A model generated the notes under the pieces. It did no database searches. It saw only the letters and a program-made list of their open reading frames with translations, and was not told the origin of the DNA. Of a stretch of DNA of 64,000 nt, positions 26,101-31,444 are shown in pieces. The stretch covers positions 124,001-188,000 of the forward strand of contig JAVYIG010001813.1 in assembly GCA_035222895.1 (NCBI GenBank), in the 5' to 3' direction. How positions within the stretch are numbered: the first letter of the stretch is position 1; every line of letters begins with the position of its first letter. Both the position numbers and the translations under genes were made by a program. Source of the stretch: Strongylocentrotus droebachiensis (lineage: Eukaryota; Echinodermata; Echinoidea; Camarodonta; Strongylocentrotidae).

Positions 26101-27030
26101 CAGGACCAGCCCGTGTCGACGAGCACTGATGCTAGTCTTGATATTTACCATCTCCAAAAAGCAGGAACAGGAACAGGACCAGGACCAGAACTCCCTCAGA
26201 AAATGGAAGGTTCTCACCAGCTACCCGGGATAGATAGCACTCCATCAGCGCAAGGGTTATTAAGAGGGCGAACCGAGACACGGGAGACCACAGCAGCCAG
26301 TGACCAACCTCGTGTACACGACCAGTCATCCAAGAACCAGGGGGACGCTCCAAGTGAATGCATGGACCAACTTTCTGAACAACTATCAAACCAGAGCACT
26401 GCTGATGTACATGACACATCCAAAGACTTGCCCTATGGTGAGAAACTTAGCAACGGTACACTAAGTATTAAATGCTATCATTGATAAATAGGGGATTTAG
26501 GATTATCAAATGATCTAAAGATGATATGCGTTTCATTTCAATTAACATTTTCGACAGGGAACTCTAAAACAAATACGAACTCATTTCATGATATTCTCAA
26601 AACGCGTTATGATGGTGAGATTTATGAATACACGTTGATGAAGTTCATCATAATGAATAACGTTCGAAAATATGGTGTCGACATACTTGTTGAAATTAAA
26701 AACATTCTAAGATTTGTATCAAATAACACCGACGTCAATCATATTAATTTTCATTTCCATTTGGTAGGGGGGTTGACAGGACTAGAACACCCTCAGAAAA
26801 TAGGAGAAGCACCAGGGTCCTCAGGAGAACAGGACAAGACCAATAAGCCTACAGCAACAACTCACCAAGCTCTTGACGACACGTCACCCAAGAACCAAAG
26901 GGAGGAGGCGAGTGAAGGCATGGACCAATATTATGAAGAATCATCAATTTACAAGAAACAACATCCGCTTATGTGTCTTCTAACGAGCTGTTTGGTGAGG
27001 GAACTAGCACATCGGATGAAAGGTGTGTAG
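141..27030 (+). CDS. Gene A: coiled-coil Death-domain protein (8-exon model, frameshifted)
   Basis: Spliced gene model: 141-453, 9741-9795, 19409-19464, 23441-24401, 24769-24841, 25485-25774, 26165-26437 and 26780-27030. Every junction is GT-AG and phases agree (1,2,1,1,2,1,1). The inferred product is about 756 residues if one extra G in 23567-23570 is discounted. Domain order is a conserved N-terminal domain (about 1-105), a short alpha/beta stretch, a highly charged coiled coil, a linker, a Death domain and a hydrophilic tail. By Death-domain biology it should act in the cytoplasm, in apoptosis or innate immune signalling, through homotypic Death-domain contacts; this is inference. It is the upstream member of a tandem pair with gene B. 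The GGGG insertion could be an assembly error, a polymorphism or real inactivation. The 3' end (exons 7-8) is the least certain part. Confidence 0.7.
454..2171. other. Intron 1 of gene A, unassigned part
   Basis: AT-rich sequence after the exon 1 donor. I see no conserved coding frame, RNA gene or obvious repeat here. The short open frames at 512-985 have no family features. Confidence 0.4.
2172..2500. mobile_element. MITE rich in CCCATATGGG palindromes
   Basis: The left end AGGTAGCAAGCCCATATGGG is matched inverted by the right end CCCACATGGGCTTGCTACCT. The body is made of recurring CCCATATGGG/GGGACCCATATGG-like palindromes. No coding capacity is visible. A target-site duplication is not evident, so the superfamily is unknown. 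Confidence 0.6.
2501..3957. other. Intron 1 of gene A with CA microsatellite
   Basis: Mostly unassigned AT-rich DNA. It includes a poly-G tract near 2910-2920, a (CA/CACA) microsatellite at about 3357-3440, and repeated ATCATGTATAATAACAAT-like motifs at 3775-3935. No gene is seen. Confidence 0.45.
3358..3440. repeat. (CA)n microsatellite
   Basis: Interrupted CACACA dinucleotide run with TA, GC and TC interruptions. Confidence 0.8.
3961..6060 (-). mobile_element. 5'-truncated LINE with restriction-like endonuclease
   Basis: Covers the ORF at 4280-6046 plus a purine-rich plus-strand (pyrimidine-rich on the coding strand) 3' tail at 3961-4280. The element begins inside the reverse transcriptase domain, so the 5' part (N-terminal zinc fingers and early RT motifs) is missing, as is usual for LINE insertions. 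Confidence 0.7.
4280..6046 (-). CDS. Partial LINE ORF: reverse transcriptase + CCHC + RLE endonuclease
   Basis: 588-residue open frame. The N-terminus enters the reverse transcriptase at the FQGDPLSPVIF motif, followed by the catalytic YADDF. About residue 400 a zinc knuckle CPFC--------H----C is visible. After it comes RPDLVIIW----(about 7)----IELTVPFE, matching the PD-(D/E)XK restriction-like endonuclease of R2/NeSL-type LINEs. In that family the RLE nicks the target and the RT copies RNA at the nick. The frame has no stops across 1.77 kb, so the insertion is young or was recently active, yet it is 5' truncated and cannot be autonomous. It sits antisense in intron 1 of gene A. Clade assignment (R2/NeSL-like) is by motif only. 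Confidence 0.8.
   Translation of the reverse strand: MYIENLYSKLQGSIAGCNWSSNPFTFKRGVFQGDPLSPVIFLACFNPLLEYLAELKDKYGYNLNGTKVITTPYADDFNLITCNKLQHQKIISKLHQYSSSMGLILKPSKCCSLSVSSGSPREIPFYLGNETSIRTLREKPHRFLGAQICFSGKTSEVFQYVHSEIKTKLERIDRSLVRPEFKVAIYTRYMQPSVRFLLTVHSLHKTNLDELDLLSRRFVKKWLGIPSRGANVALVHMTQGMNIPQMSDIYWQSHTLALTRSRVKGDSLVNHALDCTLERESQWSQKTSSIVQCQLNLNRVEDTVDVNNSSWKLVKKSVKNVLEDDASTYWEKSVEPVLCQGQFVKLLTLEDENLTWKSIMYNLPKRVLSFVTNSCIDSLPSYANLYRWGKRLTNKCPFCPLTTGTLHHILSNCSTFLDRYEWRHNNILRYIYRTVKESLPHEQVYADIQGFTVAGGTIPSHIYVTSQRPDLVIIWESIKQMLMIELTVPFETNTNAAHTRKLDRYKELVAEVRNNGYSVTYHAIEIGARGQINRDNTNRLKWVLRKCSVPLRPNSFFQTISRYAVVSSFVIFNARKESQWKDVEYLDL
6300..6715. mobile_element. Foldback (long inverted repeat) element
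   Basis: Left arm at about 6306-6422 (from ATAAATCCAGAGGAAATGTT through GTTGATACCAGA to GCTGCCCGTT) is matched in reverse complement by about 6590-6712 (ACGGGCAG through CTGGTATCAACTTAAAGC to TTTCCTCTAGATTTAT). The spacer is about 170 bp. No transposase is visible. It looks like a non-autonomous foldback/MITE. Confidence 0.7.
6960..7660. repeat. 171-bp tandem array with AGGTCA motifs
   Basis: About four diverged copies. The landmark GGGTTATCAAG recurs at about 7158, 7330 and 7500, a spacing of 171-172 bp. Each copy carries clustered AGGTCA/AAGGTCA motifs, including AGGTCA-A-AGGTCA at 7553-7565. Confidence 0.75.
7675..8073. mobile_element. MITE with TIR CCAGG(G/C)GCGGATCTA
   Basis: The left end CCAGGGGCGGATCTAG is matched inverted by TAGATCCGCGCCTGG at the right end. 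The flanks TCAAT (7670-7674) and TCAAT (8074-8078) form a 5-6 bp target-site duplication. Internal poly-G/poly-C tracts lie near both ends. The centre carries a degenerate zinc-finger fragment (separate entry). Related end sequences (GGCGGATCCAG, GGATCCGCCCC) occur near 46431 and 46667. Confidence 0.75.
7890..7977 (-). pseudogene. Captured C2H2 zinc-finger fragment
   Basis: On the minus strand the sequence reads HAGEKPF in one frame and then, after a one-base shift, KCKYCEKIFNSSGNLTKH in the next. These are the linker and finger of a classical C2H2 protein (CxxC, F, L, first H at proper spacing). The second histidine is lost. It is wholly inside the MITE at 7675-8073, so it was probably captured from a host or transposon zinc-finger gene. 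Confidence 0.6.
8641..8913. mobile_element. Nested palindromic MITE (stacked hairpins)
   Basis: The outer terminal repeat AATACACCAGTTTACAGTTG at about 8641 is inverted at about 8893-8913. Inside are two further hairpins: 8699-8818 (arms GTATTTATGCGTAAATTAAG and its complement, with a GCGC-rich loop) and 8821-8872 (AGAGGTCAGAGGTTATTGGC and its complement). Confidence 0.75.
9622..9670. repeat. Short hairpin AAAGGCCGCC/GGCGGCCCTTT
   Basis: A GC-rich stem with a TAA loop and partly complementary CGCTCAC/GTGAGTG flanks, 70-120 bp upstream of exon 2 of gene A. It could be a MITE remnant. Confidence 0.5.
9741..9795 (+). CDS. Gene A exon 2
   Basis: 55 nt. Acceptor ACCAG|GT at 9740/9741, donor GCG|GTGAG at 9796. 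Phase 1 to phase 2. Encodes (G)SSEADLAGKFGCMVLLV(R). It matches gene B exon 2 in size, phase and the DLA-(E/K)-GCM-VL core. The hydrophobic CMVLLV run looks like a beta strand. Confidence 0.75.
10170..10435. other. Intron block conserved between paralogs (A copy)
   Basis: Strong similarity to 33610-33890 in the equivalent intron of gene B: for example GTCGCTTTGCTCCGTCGCAT and ACACTGGAGTGT are shared. An open minus-strand frame of about 70 codons runs through both copies. Function unknown: it may be an intronic enhancer, an old insertion or an antisense exon. Confidence 0.55.
10818..10866. repeat. Poly-G tract
   Basis: Nearly uninterrupted G run of about 50 bases, likely to form G-quadruplexes and prone to assembly error. 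The open frames across it on both strands are artefacts of composition. Confidence 0.85.
10970..11265 (+). mobile_element. Foldback element, left arm (interrupted by LINE)
   Basis: Matches 52119-52440 directly and 15785-16095 in reverse complement (shared GACAGTAATGAGGA, AGCACATCGACACGG, GATCCTGGGG). Its own partner arm lies at 15785-16095, on the far side of the LINE. Confidence 0.65.
11858..14860 (-). CDS. LINE ORF2: APE endonuclease-reverse transcriptase (intact, 1000 aa)
   Basis: Uninterrupted 1000-codon frame. Residues about 50-270 are an exonuclease-endonuclease-phosphatase domain: HINMRS (Asn), TETWF (catalytic Glu), MGDFN, and the closing SDHFP (Asp-His). Residues about 520-770 are a reverse transcriptase: [48 protein letters not shown], and FADD as the catalytic box (Phe in place of the usual Tyr). 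The C-terminus has HSYNTR----LHIPRVRT and GPKFWNSLP, typical of CR1/jockey-type elements. It provides target nicking and reverse transcription for retrotransposition. All key residues are present, so it may be active in trans even though the element is 5' truncated. Confidence 0.9.
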   Translation of the reverse strand: MAQMDDEICRFYEDNMSNLCDGYDIPNVNCNYHTEDQFFETASKYNHANSGSTLLHINMRSVCKNFDKMLRFIDNINLGRVILGVTETWFTSEADRSLFSISGFNLVTNNRQSRRGGGVALYIPSQLEYQIHHDLDIMSDHIETIFVEIDNPGQKNHFIGVVYRPPNGNFNDFVNEIQSILDNPLLVGKSLYLMGDFNLNLLLCNNDNRIDVFLNMLMSFSLLPLITKPTRITEVSSTLIDNIFCNVQPYPPSGIIVSDMSDHFPVYCMLSSVKLNCGPRGRTSVRKGTPENIAKLREALIATDWNDVLSDQNVESAFDNFFNKFKLLYGENVPLVEYKKKNYNKVPRMPWITKSILRSITKKNKLYYQYKRRSSDFLWRKYSNYRNTLTSVLRVAKKKYYSAQFQMTFNNIKNTWKVIRSFFKSSVKTTNIKCINVNGCSVEDRQIIVDNFNDYFCNVGLKLQDSIPRCQKSFIEFMQEPNIDSLFLMPTNEIELFKLVSSLKSNKSPGFDGIKNELIKDIIHGIVIPLVHIYNLSFLSGIVPGQMKIAKVVPIFKKGDPQTLSNYRPISLLTSFSKLLEKLIYDRTVIFLKKTEIFSLFQFGFREKHTTIHAILHFVDKIAQALDDHLHTIGIFLDFSKAFDTVDHEILISKLSYYGVRGIALSWFRSYLTGRKQYVSLNGTDSSHQTISCGVPQGSLLGPLLFILYINDFYLSSDVLSFIFFADDSSVFFSHKNPEVLLDTVNIELKKVILWIHANKLSLNLQKTNYMFFSNSLKDVPGNVFFDDVNVVRVTSTKFLGLHIDEKLSWASHCTNICKVVSRNTGVIYKLSSFVPQEILLILYSTLILPYLNYGVLALGKSLKTQLDKICVAQKREVRVVFNASYRAHTNVLFYSNKLLKVEDIYFIQLGAIMYGFENGTLPNVLIQIFRKNNQIHSYNTRQATALHIPRVRTAFALKTLACTGPKFWNSLPINVTRSVSVFGFKRKLKLHLLSNYVDN
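15256..15784 (-). CDS. LINE ORF1 (5'-truncated), nucleic-acid-binding protein
   Basis: About 170 codons open from the truncation point; the frame continues upstream of 15765 as SASKKLETLVAAS until the foldback arm. It has a short coiled-coil start (EQIKLLKRELNAQEQYSRR), then NCLRIFGIPE, followed by IVKFQSYRKRSEVL and SIQEDLTKENARLL. This is the L1-ORF1-like/transposase-22-like layout found in many metazoan LINE ORF1 proteins, which bind the element RNA as trimers. A related C-terminal fragment lies at 63525-63713. The N-terminal coiled coil is cut short. Confidence 0.75.
15785..16095 (-). mobile_element. Foldback element, right arm
   Basis: Reverse complement of the 10970-11265 arm and of 52119-52440 (GTGAGCCCCCAGGATCAAAA, CCGTGTCGATGTGCT, ATTACTGTCAGTTATGACTT). 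Together the arms define the element that the LINE entered. Confidence 0.7.
16254..17400 (-). pseudogene. RTE-like LINE fragment, broken
   Basis: Reading the minus strand, 17400-17093 encodes LTFVDFKKAFDSINR, TTAQVRSPDGETESF and GVLQGDTLAP (RT motifs). After frame breaks, 16254-16596 encodes LDGCYTRLLRAALNVKWRDH, RRLRFSGHCWR, and GRPAMTYIDQLEKDT, the typical C-terminus of RTE-type ORFs. The catalytic-box region near 16960 reads TDFADDMH across frames. Frame breaks show it is dead. Confidence 0.7.
17400..17960 (-). pseudogene. CR1-like LINE RT fragment, broken
   Basis: 17960-17694 encodes PWISNFLTGRTQCV and NAGVPQGKHLGPILFLVLIND. In the next frame 17686-17400 encodes the downstream LGILLRTDLKWNSHV----N part of a different LINE clade (CR1/jockey-like). 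It stops near 17400, where RTE-like sequence takes over on the same strand. See findings. Confidence 0.65.
18098..18142. repeat. Poly-T/poly-G tract
   Basis: About 28 T followed by about 17 G. Confidence 0.9.
18430..18700. other. Intron 2 block conserved between paralogs; empty site
   Basis: Similar to 50985-51150 and 51768-51840 of gene B (TGAGGGGGTCAAAATCGATT; TAATCATG---AATTGA; ACGCCTCT-GAA). The TTAA at 18602-18605 is the unoccupied target of the MITE inserted in gene B at 51155-51767. Confidence 0.6.
18974..19226 (+). mobile_element. tRNA-derived SINE with (ATT)n tail
   Basis: The head contains an A-box-like TGGCTCAGAGGTCAGAGC and a B box GGTTCGAACCCC with tRNA-like spacing, followed by a tRNA-unrelated body and a GTTATTATTATTATTAT tail. 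These are internal RNA polymerase III promoter elements. It is about 250 bp, in intron 2 of gene A. Confidence 0.85.
19409..19464 (+). CDS. Gene A exon 3
   Basis: 56 nt, acceptor TTCTTCAG|C, donor ACAG|GTGAG at 19465. Phase 2 to 1. Encodes (R)PSNSEFHQQWIQDIKGIT(G). Gene B exon 3 (51990-52045) has the same length, phase, PS----W---IK-ITG pattern and even similar upstream intron sequence. Confidence 0.75.
19628..20180 (+). repeat. 15-bp minisatellite element TGCTCCGCCGACAAT, copy 1
   Basis: About 30 units of TTGCTCCGCCGACAA/TTTGCTCCGCCGACA. It starts with a defined edge GTAACCCGACACATGCTCC and ends with a unique tail containing AAAATACAAA-GCTACTA. The same edges recur inverted at 21300-21825, so this is a mobile or duplicated element rather than a simple local expansion. 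All six frames are open across the array. Confidence 0.8.
20181..21299. other. Intron 3 of gene A, unassigned
   Basis: AT-rich DNA with a pyrimidine-rich stretch at 20405-20540. No gene or repeat family recognised. Confidence 0.4.
21300..21825 (-). repeat. 15-bp minisatellite element, copy 2 (inverted)
   Basis: Reverse-complement copy of the 19628-20180 element (GGAGCAATTGTCGGC units), with matching terminal tail (CATTTGTATTTTATGGGACA at the left) and edge (ACTCCGCCGACGATTGCTCC on the minus strand). The two copies form an inverted pair 1.1 kb apart. Confidence 0.8.
21850..22200. other. Intron 3 block conserved between paralogs (A copy)
   Basis: Matches 54780-55240 of gene B (CATTGAAATGTTT, TTGATATGCA-GCAC, TCATCAT-TC---TTTGT-ATAACC, AAAACATCTACACC--CTCCC). 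It helps place the duplication boundaries within intron 3. Confidence 0.6.
22242..22864. mobile_element. TA-flanked MITE, TIR TACAC(T/A)CTAAGAAAAAA
   Basis: The left end TACACTCTAAGAAAAAAGGT is inverted at ACCATTTTTTCTTAGTGTGTA. The interior has two copies of a GGTGCAGGATT-AACCCCTAAAGGTGCTG unit. No ORF. The gene B intron lacks this insertion near 55186. Confidence 0.75.
23107..23136. repeat. (CT)n microsatellite
   Basis: Pure CT run of about 28 bases in intron 3 of gene A. Confidence 0.8.
23441..24401 (+). CDS. Gene A exon 4: alpha/beta segment and coiled coil, one-base frameshift
   Basis: Acceptor TGGACAG|GT, donor GGGG|GTAAGA at 24402. The first part encodes CPPLCGVIGG----NNLKKHGVTDIYVV-NPDDILSD; the second, in the +1 frame, EELQWLDLLHGCL and a long Glu/Lys/Arg-rich coiled coil. 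In gene B the corresponding residues ([29 protein letters not shown]) are continuous. Removing one G from the GGGG at 23567-23570 restores a gap-free alignment, so this is a one-base insertion. The coiled coil holds one copy (about 24045-24215) of the 57-residue unit that is repeated 11 times in gene B. Both ends are phase 1. Confidence 0.75.
24769..24841 (+). CDS. Gene A exon 5: linker
   Basis: 73 nt, acceptor CATGACAG|GA, donor GCAGA|GTAAG. Phase 1 to 2. Encodes (G)ITSSGDNSRGEFYQSERSNA then PQA(E), equivalent to gene B exon 5 (SSSEDN-----ER-----QAE). Polar linker between the rod and the Death domain. Confidence 0.75.
24995..25245. repeat. (TTC/TCC)n pyrimidine tract
   Basis: Imperfect TTCTTC-rich stretch in intron 5 of gene A. 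The minus-strand Lys/Glu-rich frame across it is compositional. Confidence 0.8.
25485..25774 (+). CDS. Gene A exon 6: Death domain
   Basis: 290 nt, acceptor CATCTCAG|G, donor CAAG|GTAAGG. Phase 2 to 1. Encodes a single complete Death domain of about 90 residues: [18 protein letters not shown] (helices 1-2), IDSLGSQLGIIQGDIARAL (helices 2-3), [20 protein letters not shown] (helices 4-5, with the conserved W), and RRALMAAKLLDLADHYL (helices 5-6). About two thirds of residues match gene B exon 6. In known proteins such domains assemble into helical oligomers with partner Death domains. The one-domain-one-exon layout would favour domain shuffling. Confidence 0.85.
26165..26437 (+). CDS. Gene A exon 7: hydrophilic tail
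   Basis: Acceptor uncertain: AAAAGCAG|GA at 26164/26165 keeps phase 1, and nearby AG sites in the GGACCAGGACCAG run are alternatives. Donor CCTATG|GTGAGA at 26438. Encodes a Pro/Gly/Ser/Thr/Gln-rich, probably disordered segment (LPQKMEGSHQLPG; SKNQGDAPSECMDQLSEQ). It is homologous to exon 8 of the same gene. Confidence 0.55.
26780..27030 (+). CDS. Gene A exon 8: duplicated tail exon, probable 3' end
   Basis: Acceptor TTGACAG|GA, phase 1. It matches exon 7 (LEHPQKIGEAPGS; SPKNQREEASEGMDQ), so exons 7 and 8 arose by duplication. The continuous frame ends LAHRMKGV-stop at 27028-27030. From about 26943 the -1 frame reads INLQETTSAYVSSNELFGEG, which resembles the exon 7 ending better, so either a one-base shift or another short intron may be present. 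Gene B has no equivalent second copy. Confidence 0.5.
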
Positions 27031-27850
27031 AATGTACCACTATCAACTATAGCGACTTTCTTTCTAATATCGCCTCGACCGAGACAACTTCGGAGAAACT
27101 ATTGATCATTTTGTTAATGAAAGTAATCATTGATATTCCTCTGAAGGTATTTGGTGGATAAACATGTACAGATAACTTTTATTGTGAATGTATACATAGT
27201 TTTTGCAAGTTCATACGTCTAACTTGCTTGTACATTTATCCAATAGGCAAGTGACTTTTACAAAACTTAGAACTACTATGGAACCATTATGCTTCATATG
27301 CAGTCTCAAGAAAAGTTTAAGATAGTTTGATAGACTATTCGATTTGTTTTACTAATCAAAAACGTGGTGTCATAACAAAAAAACATAACACTCGTTAATT
27401 TCTTTACCATAGAAAGTAGTAACAAACTATAGTTGACATACTGAGAATCAAATTCATACAATATAAAGTCAACGTAGTACGCCCGTAAGTCTGAGTCCTT
27501 GCAAATAGATTGAAAGCTATGCAAATAATTCCATCAAAGGAACGTTAATATTAAACAAAAAAGCTCTTACGAAGACTTTAGTTTCCTTTTTTTTTTAATG
27601 AATATTTTGGCCTGACTATTTTTATTTTAATTTAGCGTTCGACCAGCAAATATCACTGCCTGACATAATTCATGTGCACTTCAAGGGACATTAAGAAGTT
27701 GAATTTAATGTATAATACAAATATTTAAGGATTGGAGTAAAACGATAGACGTGGATTAAAAATCAGGAATAAGATTTTGCAACAATATCTTATTTTAACA
27801 TATGTGTACATAATGTATAAAGTGAACTTACTCTATGTAGGAAAAAACGT
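27031..27850. other. Intergenic A-B, unassigned
   Basis: AT-rich DNA downstream of gene A. No gene, RNA or repeat recognised, and no clear polyadenylation signal assignable to gene A. Confidence 0.4.
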
Positions 27851-28465
27851 TCTAACACATTGAATACTCTCTGTATGCTTAAACAAGTTTAATAAAAAGG
27901 AACTCATAATACATACAATTCATATTATTGTCTGTCGTTGTATATAGTTCTAAATGCATTTAATATCAAATATTCTCTGTACGCTAAAAACAAAATTTGC
28001 TTGAAGAGCGACTCAAACATCGTAAAATGTTCTCAATTCATATTGGTATTACTGTTTTCAATTAACTATATTTCTTTTATGCTCCACTGCACTATGTGCA
28101 TATTATGAATAAAAGCATTAAATATCAAATACTCTCTGTAAGCTAAAAGAGTTTGCTTGAAAGGAACTCATAATACATCCATGTTTCTCTATTCATATTG
28201 GTCTTATTGTTTCCCATTGATTGTATTTATATCTTTTATATCACATTGTGATATGAGCATGTTATGAAAGAACTCATTGGATATCAAATACTCTCTGCAC
28301 ACTAACAGAGTTTGCTTGAAAGGAACTCGTAATACATGAAAGTTTCTCAATTTACATTGGTCTTACCGTTCCCGTTGAATATATTTGTGTTATATTATAT
28401 TGTAATATAAAAAGGTTATGTATATGTTTTACCGTAAAAAGTCTTTAGATGTCAAATTTGATTTA
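27850..28465. repeat. About 159-bp tandem array
   Basis: The landmark ATCAAATACTCTCTG recurs at about 27864, 27972, 28131, 28290 and (degenerate) 28464. The shared body includes GTTTGCTTGAAAGGAACTC and TCATATTGGTCTTA. The two middle intervals are both 159 bp. It lies between the two paralogous genes. Confidence 0.7.
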
Positions 28466-29955
28466 CTCTCCGAGGAGAGATTGCAGTGCATGCATATATA
28501 TAGCAACTGCAATTATATGTTTGGGGAGAAACAGGTTGAAAACAATTAATTTTCCAATGAGATGTAGAATCATAAATTAGTCTATGCATAATGTTTTCAT
28601 GATTATATATGTCATTGCTTCTCACGTTATTCGTATGATGTACGCTTGTTATTTTGTATGACAATCTATTAAAGTTAGCTAGTACCATATCTTTAAAACA
28701 GACATACCAACACAACCAAATATATTATAGAATAAAGTGACTGGCATGAGGAAAATGCATTATATTCATGTAACTGCAGGATTTTTTTCCATTGGATAAT
28801 GCGTATAATGACTTTAAATACCTATATATCATTGGCAAAGCAAACATAAATTATTTTAGGTATACATACACTGTTTATCTCTGTGATTCATGACGAGTTG
28901 TGAATATTGGATGGCTAGTATAGGCTATACTTTTTAGTGTGTTACGTTGGTTGTGTACGTCGTATATAGCTTTTAATTTGAAATCCCACATATGCGTCAT
29001 CATCTCGTAAGGAAACTTCAAAATCGTACTTGATTTGCACACTTCACTGTGCACATGTGCGTACGGGGTGGCTAAAAATCAAAGCAACAAGATTTAGATA
29101 TCTTAAAGAAATACTTATTCATCCTCATTGAAAGTTCTTAAGTGATACTGAAGTGTAACTGTATGTAAAGCTTATGAGGGTTTCGGAAGAAAAAAATGCC
29201 AGCTTTGTAAAAAGTATAATTTTTTCTATTGTTAACAAGATGACTCATTAAAAAGAATCGGTCCGTAATTTGCATATAGCTGTCGCTTATGCATATAACA
29301 AGATTGTTTTTCTTACTAAAAACATTCTGACTCATATAGCAGCTACTGTATTCAATTGAAAATTAAAACAAAAATGTTAAGACATTGCCACTTGAATTCA
29401 CGATCCAATTTTTGAGAGATCCCGTACTAATTGACAGAGCTTGCGGATTTTATAGACAAGTTCGTCGCACATAGTACATATTACCTGAAATATTCACAAA
29501 TCGTTTAATTTGGACAAGTCCCACTGTGTTAATTTTATAATAATTATTGGAATTGTAATGGGGGTACATCTTGAATGCTATTTGTATTGCCCTCTTGAAA
29601 ATAATATTACAACGTGTGTATCAAAGAATGTACCGTCGGTGCATAAATGAATCATGATTACCTAACTTGTATGAATACATATCTAGCATACATCTGAATG
29701 AGTTTCTACAGATTGGTTCAAACTTAATGTGCAGATAGATTATCTGAACTGGCTTTATCGTTTTGTACTAATAAAGATAATTACAGGTTATGTATGGGTA
29801 CAAGTGGGTAAATATATTATAGAATAAATTCGAAATATCTTTAAAATAAATGCAAAGAGGGTTGGTTGTATTTCAGATTTCATTAAAAAGGTGAGACAGT
29901 GACATGTTGGAGTTCAAACAAGAGTGAAGGATAACCGAAAATACGAACGTAAGGT
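28466..29955. other. Intergenic A-B, unassigned
   Basis: AT-rich; nothing recognised on either strand. Confidence 0.4.
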
Positions 29956-29957
29956 AA

Positions 29958-30232
29958 TAGACAGAGAGAGAGAGAGAGAAAGGGAGAGAAAGAAAGAGGG
30001 AGATAGGGATATGAGAGAGAAAGAGAGAGAGAGAGAGAGAGGGAGAGAGAGGGAGATAGTGTATGAGAGAGAGAGAGGGAGAGAGAGAGAGAGGGAGAGA
30101 GAGAGAGGGAGAGAGAGAGAGAGGGGGGGAGAGAGAGAGAGAGAGAGAGGGAAAGAGAGAGAGAGAGGGAGAGCGAGAGAAAGAAAGAGGGAGATAGGGA
30201 TATGAGAGAGAGAGAGAGAGAGAGAGAGGGAC

Positions 30233-30263
<31 letters not shown>

Positions 30264-30272
30264 GAGCAGGAA
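29958..30272. repeat. (GA)n microsatellite
   Basis: About 310 bases of GAGAGA with GGGA and AAAGAAAGA interruptions. A sub-segment AGAAAGAAAGAGGGAGATAG is repeated at about 29988 and 30178. Long Ser/Leu or Arg/Glu frames here are compositional. Confidence 0.9.
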
Positions 30273-31143
30273 CATAATGGGACCAAATGGGACCTCTGAA
30301 TGCCAAGTGAAACAAGTGAAAAGCAAAATATTGTTCCAAATGGAATTGTATGACAAGGCACGCTACCGAAGACAAATAAACAGTGTCCCTATTGAATTCA
30401 ATGTTATCTTATGATTCAAAAGACATGTCATATTTACTCAATATTTACTCACCTAAAATCACTGACAATACCTCTTGCAGCACAGCTAGCACTCCCACTC
30501 CCAAGGCCATTAGTGAGAGAGAAGAGAGAAAGAGATCGCTATCCCACATCTGTGAGCGCATGTGGGTTTGTGCATTTGAGGGATAGAACGCAGTTGCAAC
30601 AGTGTTTCTATATTGATTAGAGAGAGAGAGCGAGAGAGAGATTTCACATTTGCAATAGTACAGTGTTATTTGTCTGCTTTCGATTTGCAGTGAGAAACCA
30701 TTTCGTATACAACTCGTTAAATGCATTCCTTTCTTATGCCTAGCGGCGGTGTGTTTGCATTTGTAGTTGCTTTGTCGGTCAAACATTTCCTTTGAAGAAA
30801 AAAAAATGTTAGACTTGAGAACTAAATAGGGCCTTCAGGTTATGTGCACCTCGGACGATAGATGATTAATGTGGAAGATAATAACAAGCGCATGTGATTC
30901 AAATAATGAATTTGTGTTTCATTCAACAAGTCCAAAGTCGGCTGATCGTTGATCAAAACCTATTAATCGATTCTCCCTTTGTGCATGTTACTTGCCTGTA
31001 GATAAAGAATTTCCTATACCCAGTAATAACTAGACCTACTATATATGATACACGCTTACCGCATAGACACAATACGACATATCTTTATGCTGTTGAGCGT
31101 GTAACATAGTTGTTCGCCTATTGAGGGCGAAATCTGTACAAAG
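30273..31143 (+). other. 5' flank of gene B
   Basis: No coding sequence recognised. A TATATATG motif lies about 100 bp before the ATG (31039-31047) and could be a TATA box, but this is weak. A short GA run is at 30620-30640. Confidence 0.35.
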
Positions 31144-31444
31144 ATGGCTACTTCCAGCTCGGGGATTAGGAAAAGGAAGTGTGAATTACGACATGAAATC
31201 TTGTCGTACAAACCAGGCAAGGCTGTGCATTGTGAAGATGAACGAGTGTTTTTTCCTGATAAGCTTGTAATTGGTATTGTTGATCTGTACGGCGATGGTG
31301 CGTACGGCATAGTCCATGCTATGAGACGCGCTCTTTACGGAGACGTAGATCAGTACACGCTCACTGGTAGTCTTCAAACATCTACTGAGGATCAGAATGA
31401 ATATCTCACCGATTCAATATCTGTCATCATGATTAATTTCTGTG
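31144..31444 (+). CDS. Gene B exon 1: conserved N-terminal domain
   Basis: Encodes residues 1-100 plus one base, from [12 protein letters not shown]. Donor TGTG|GTATGT, the same GGTATGTAT context as gene A. Core: [50 protein letters not shown]. The Gly-rich turn after the putative first strand sits where a P-loop would be in an IFI44-type GTPase, but GK[S/T] is missing. Family not confirmed. Confidence 0.8.

Noticed and set aside
26104..26164. Earlier acceptor for gene A exon 7 at 26103/26104
   Set aside because: It would put the exon in a frame that meets a stop (TGA at 26128) given the phase-1 donor of exon 6; the 26165 start keeps the frame and aligns with exon 8.
29873..30375. Ser/Leu-rich or Arg/Glu-rich frames of 90-160 aa
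   Set aside because: Pure GA microsatellite translation.
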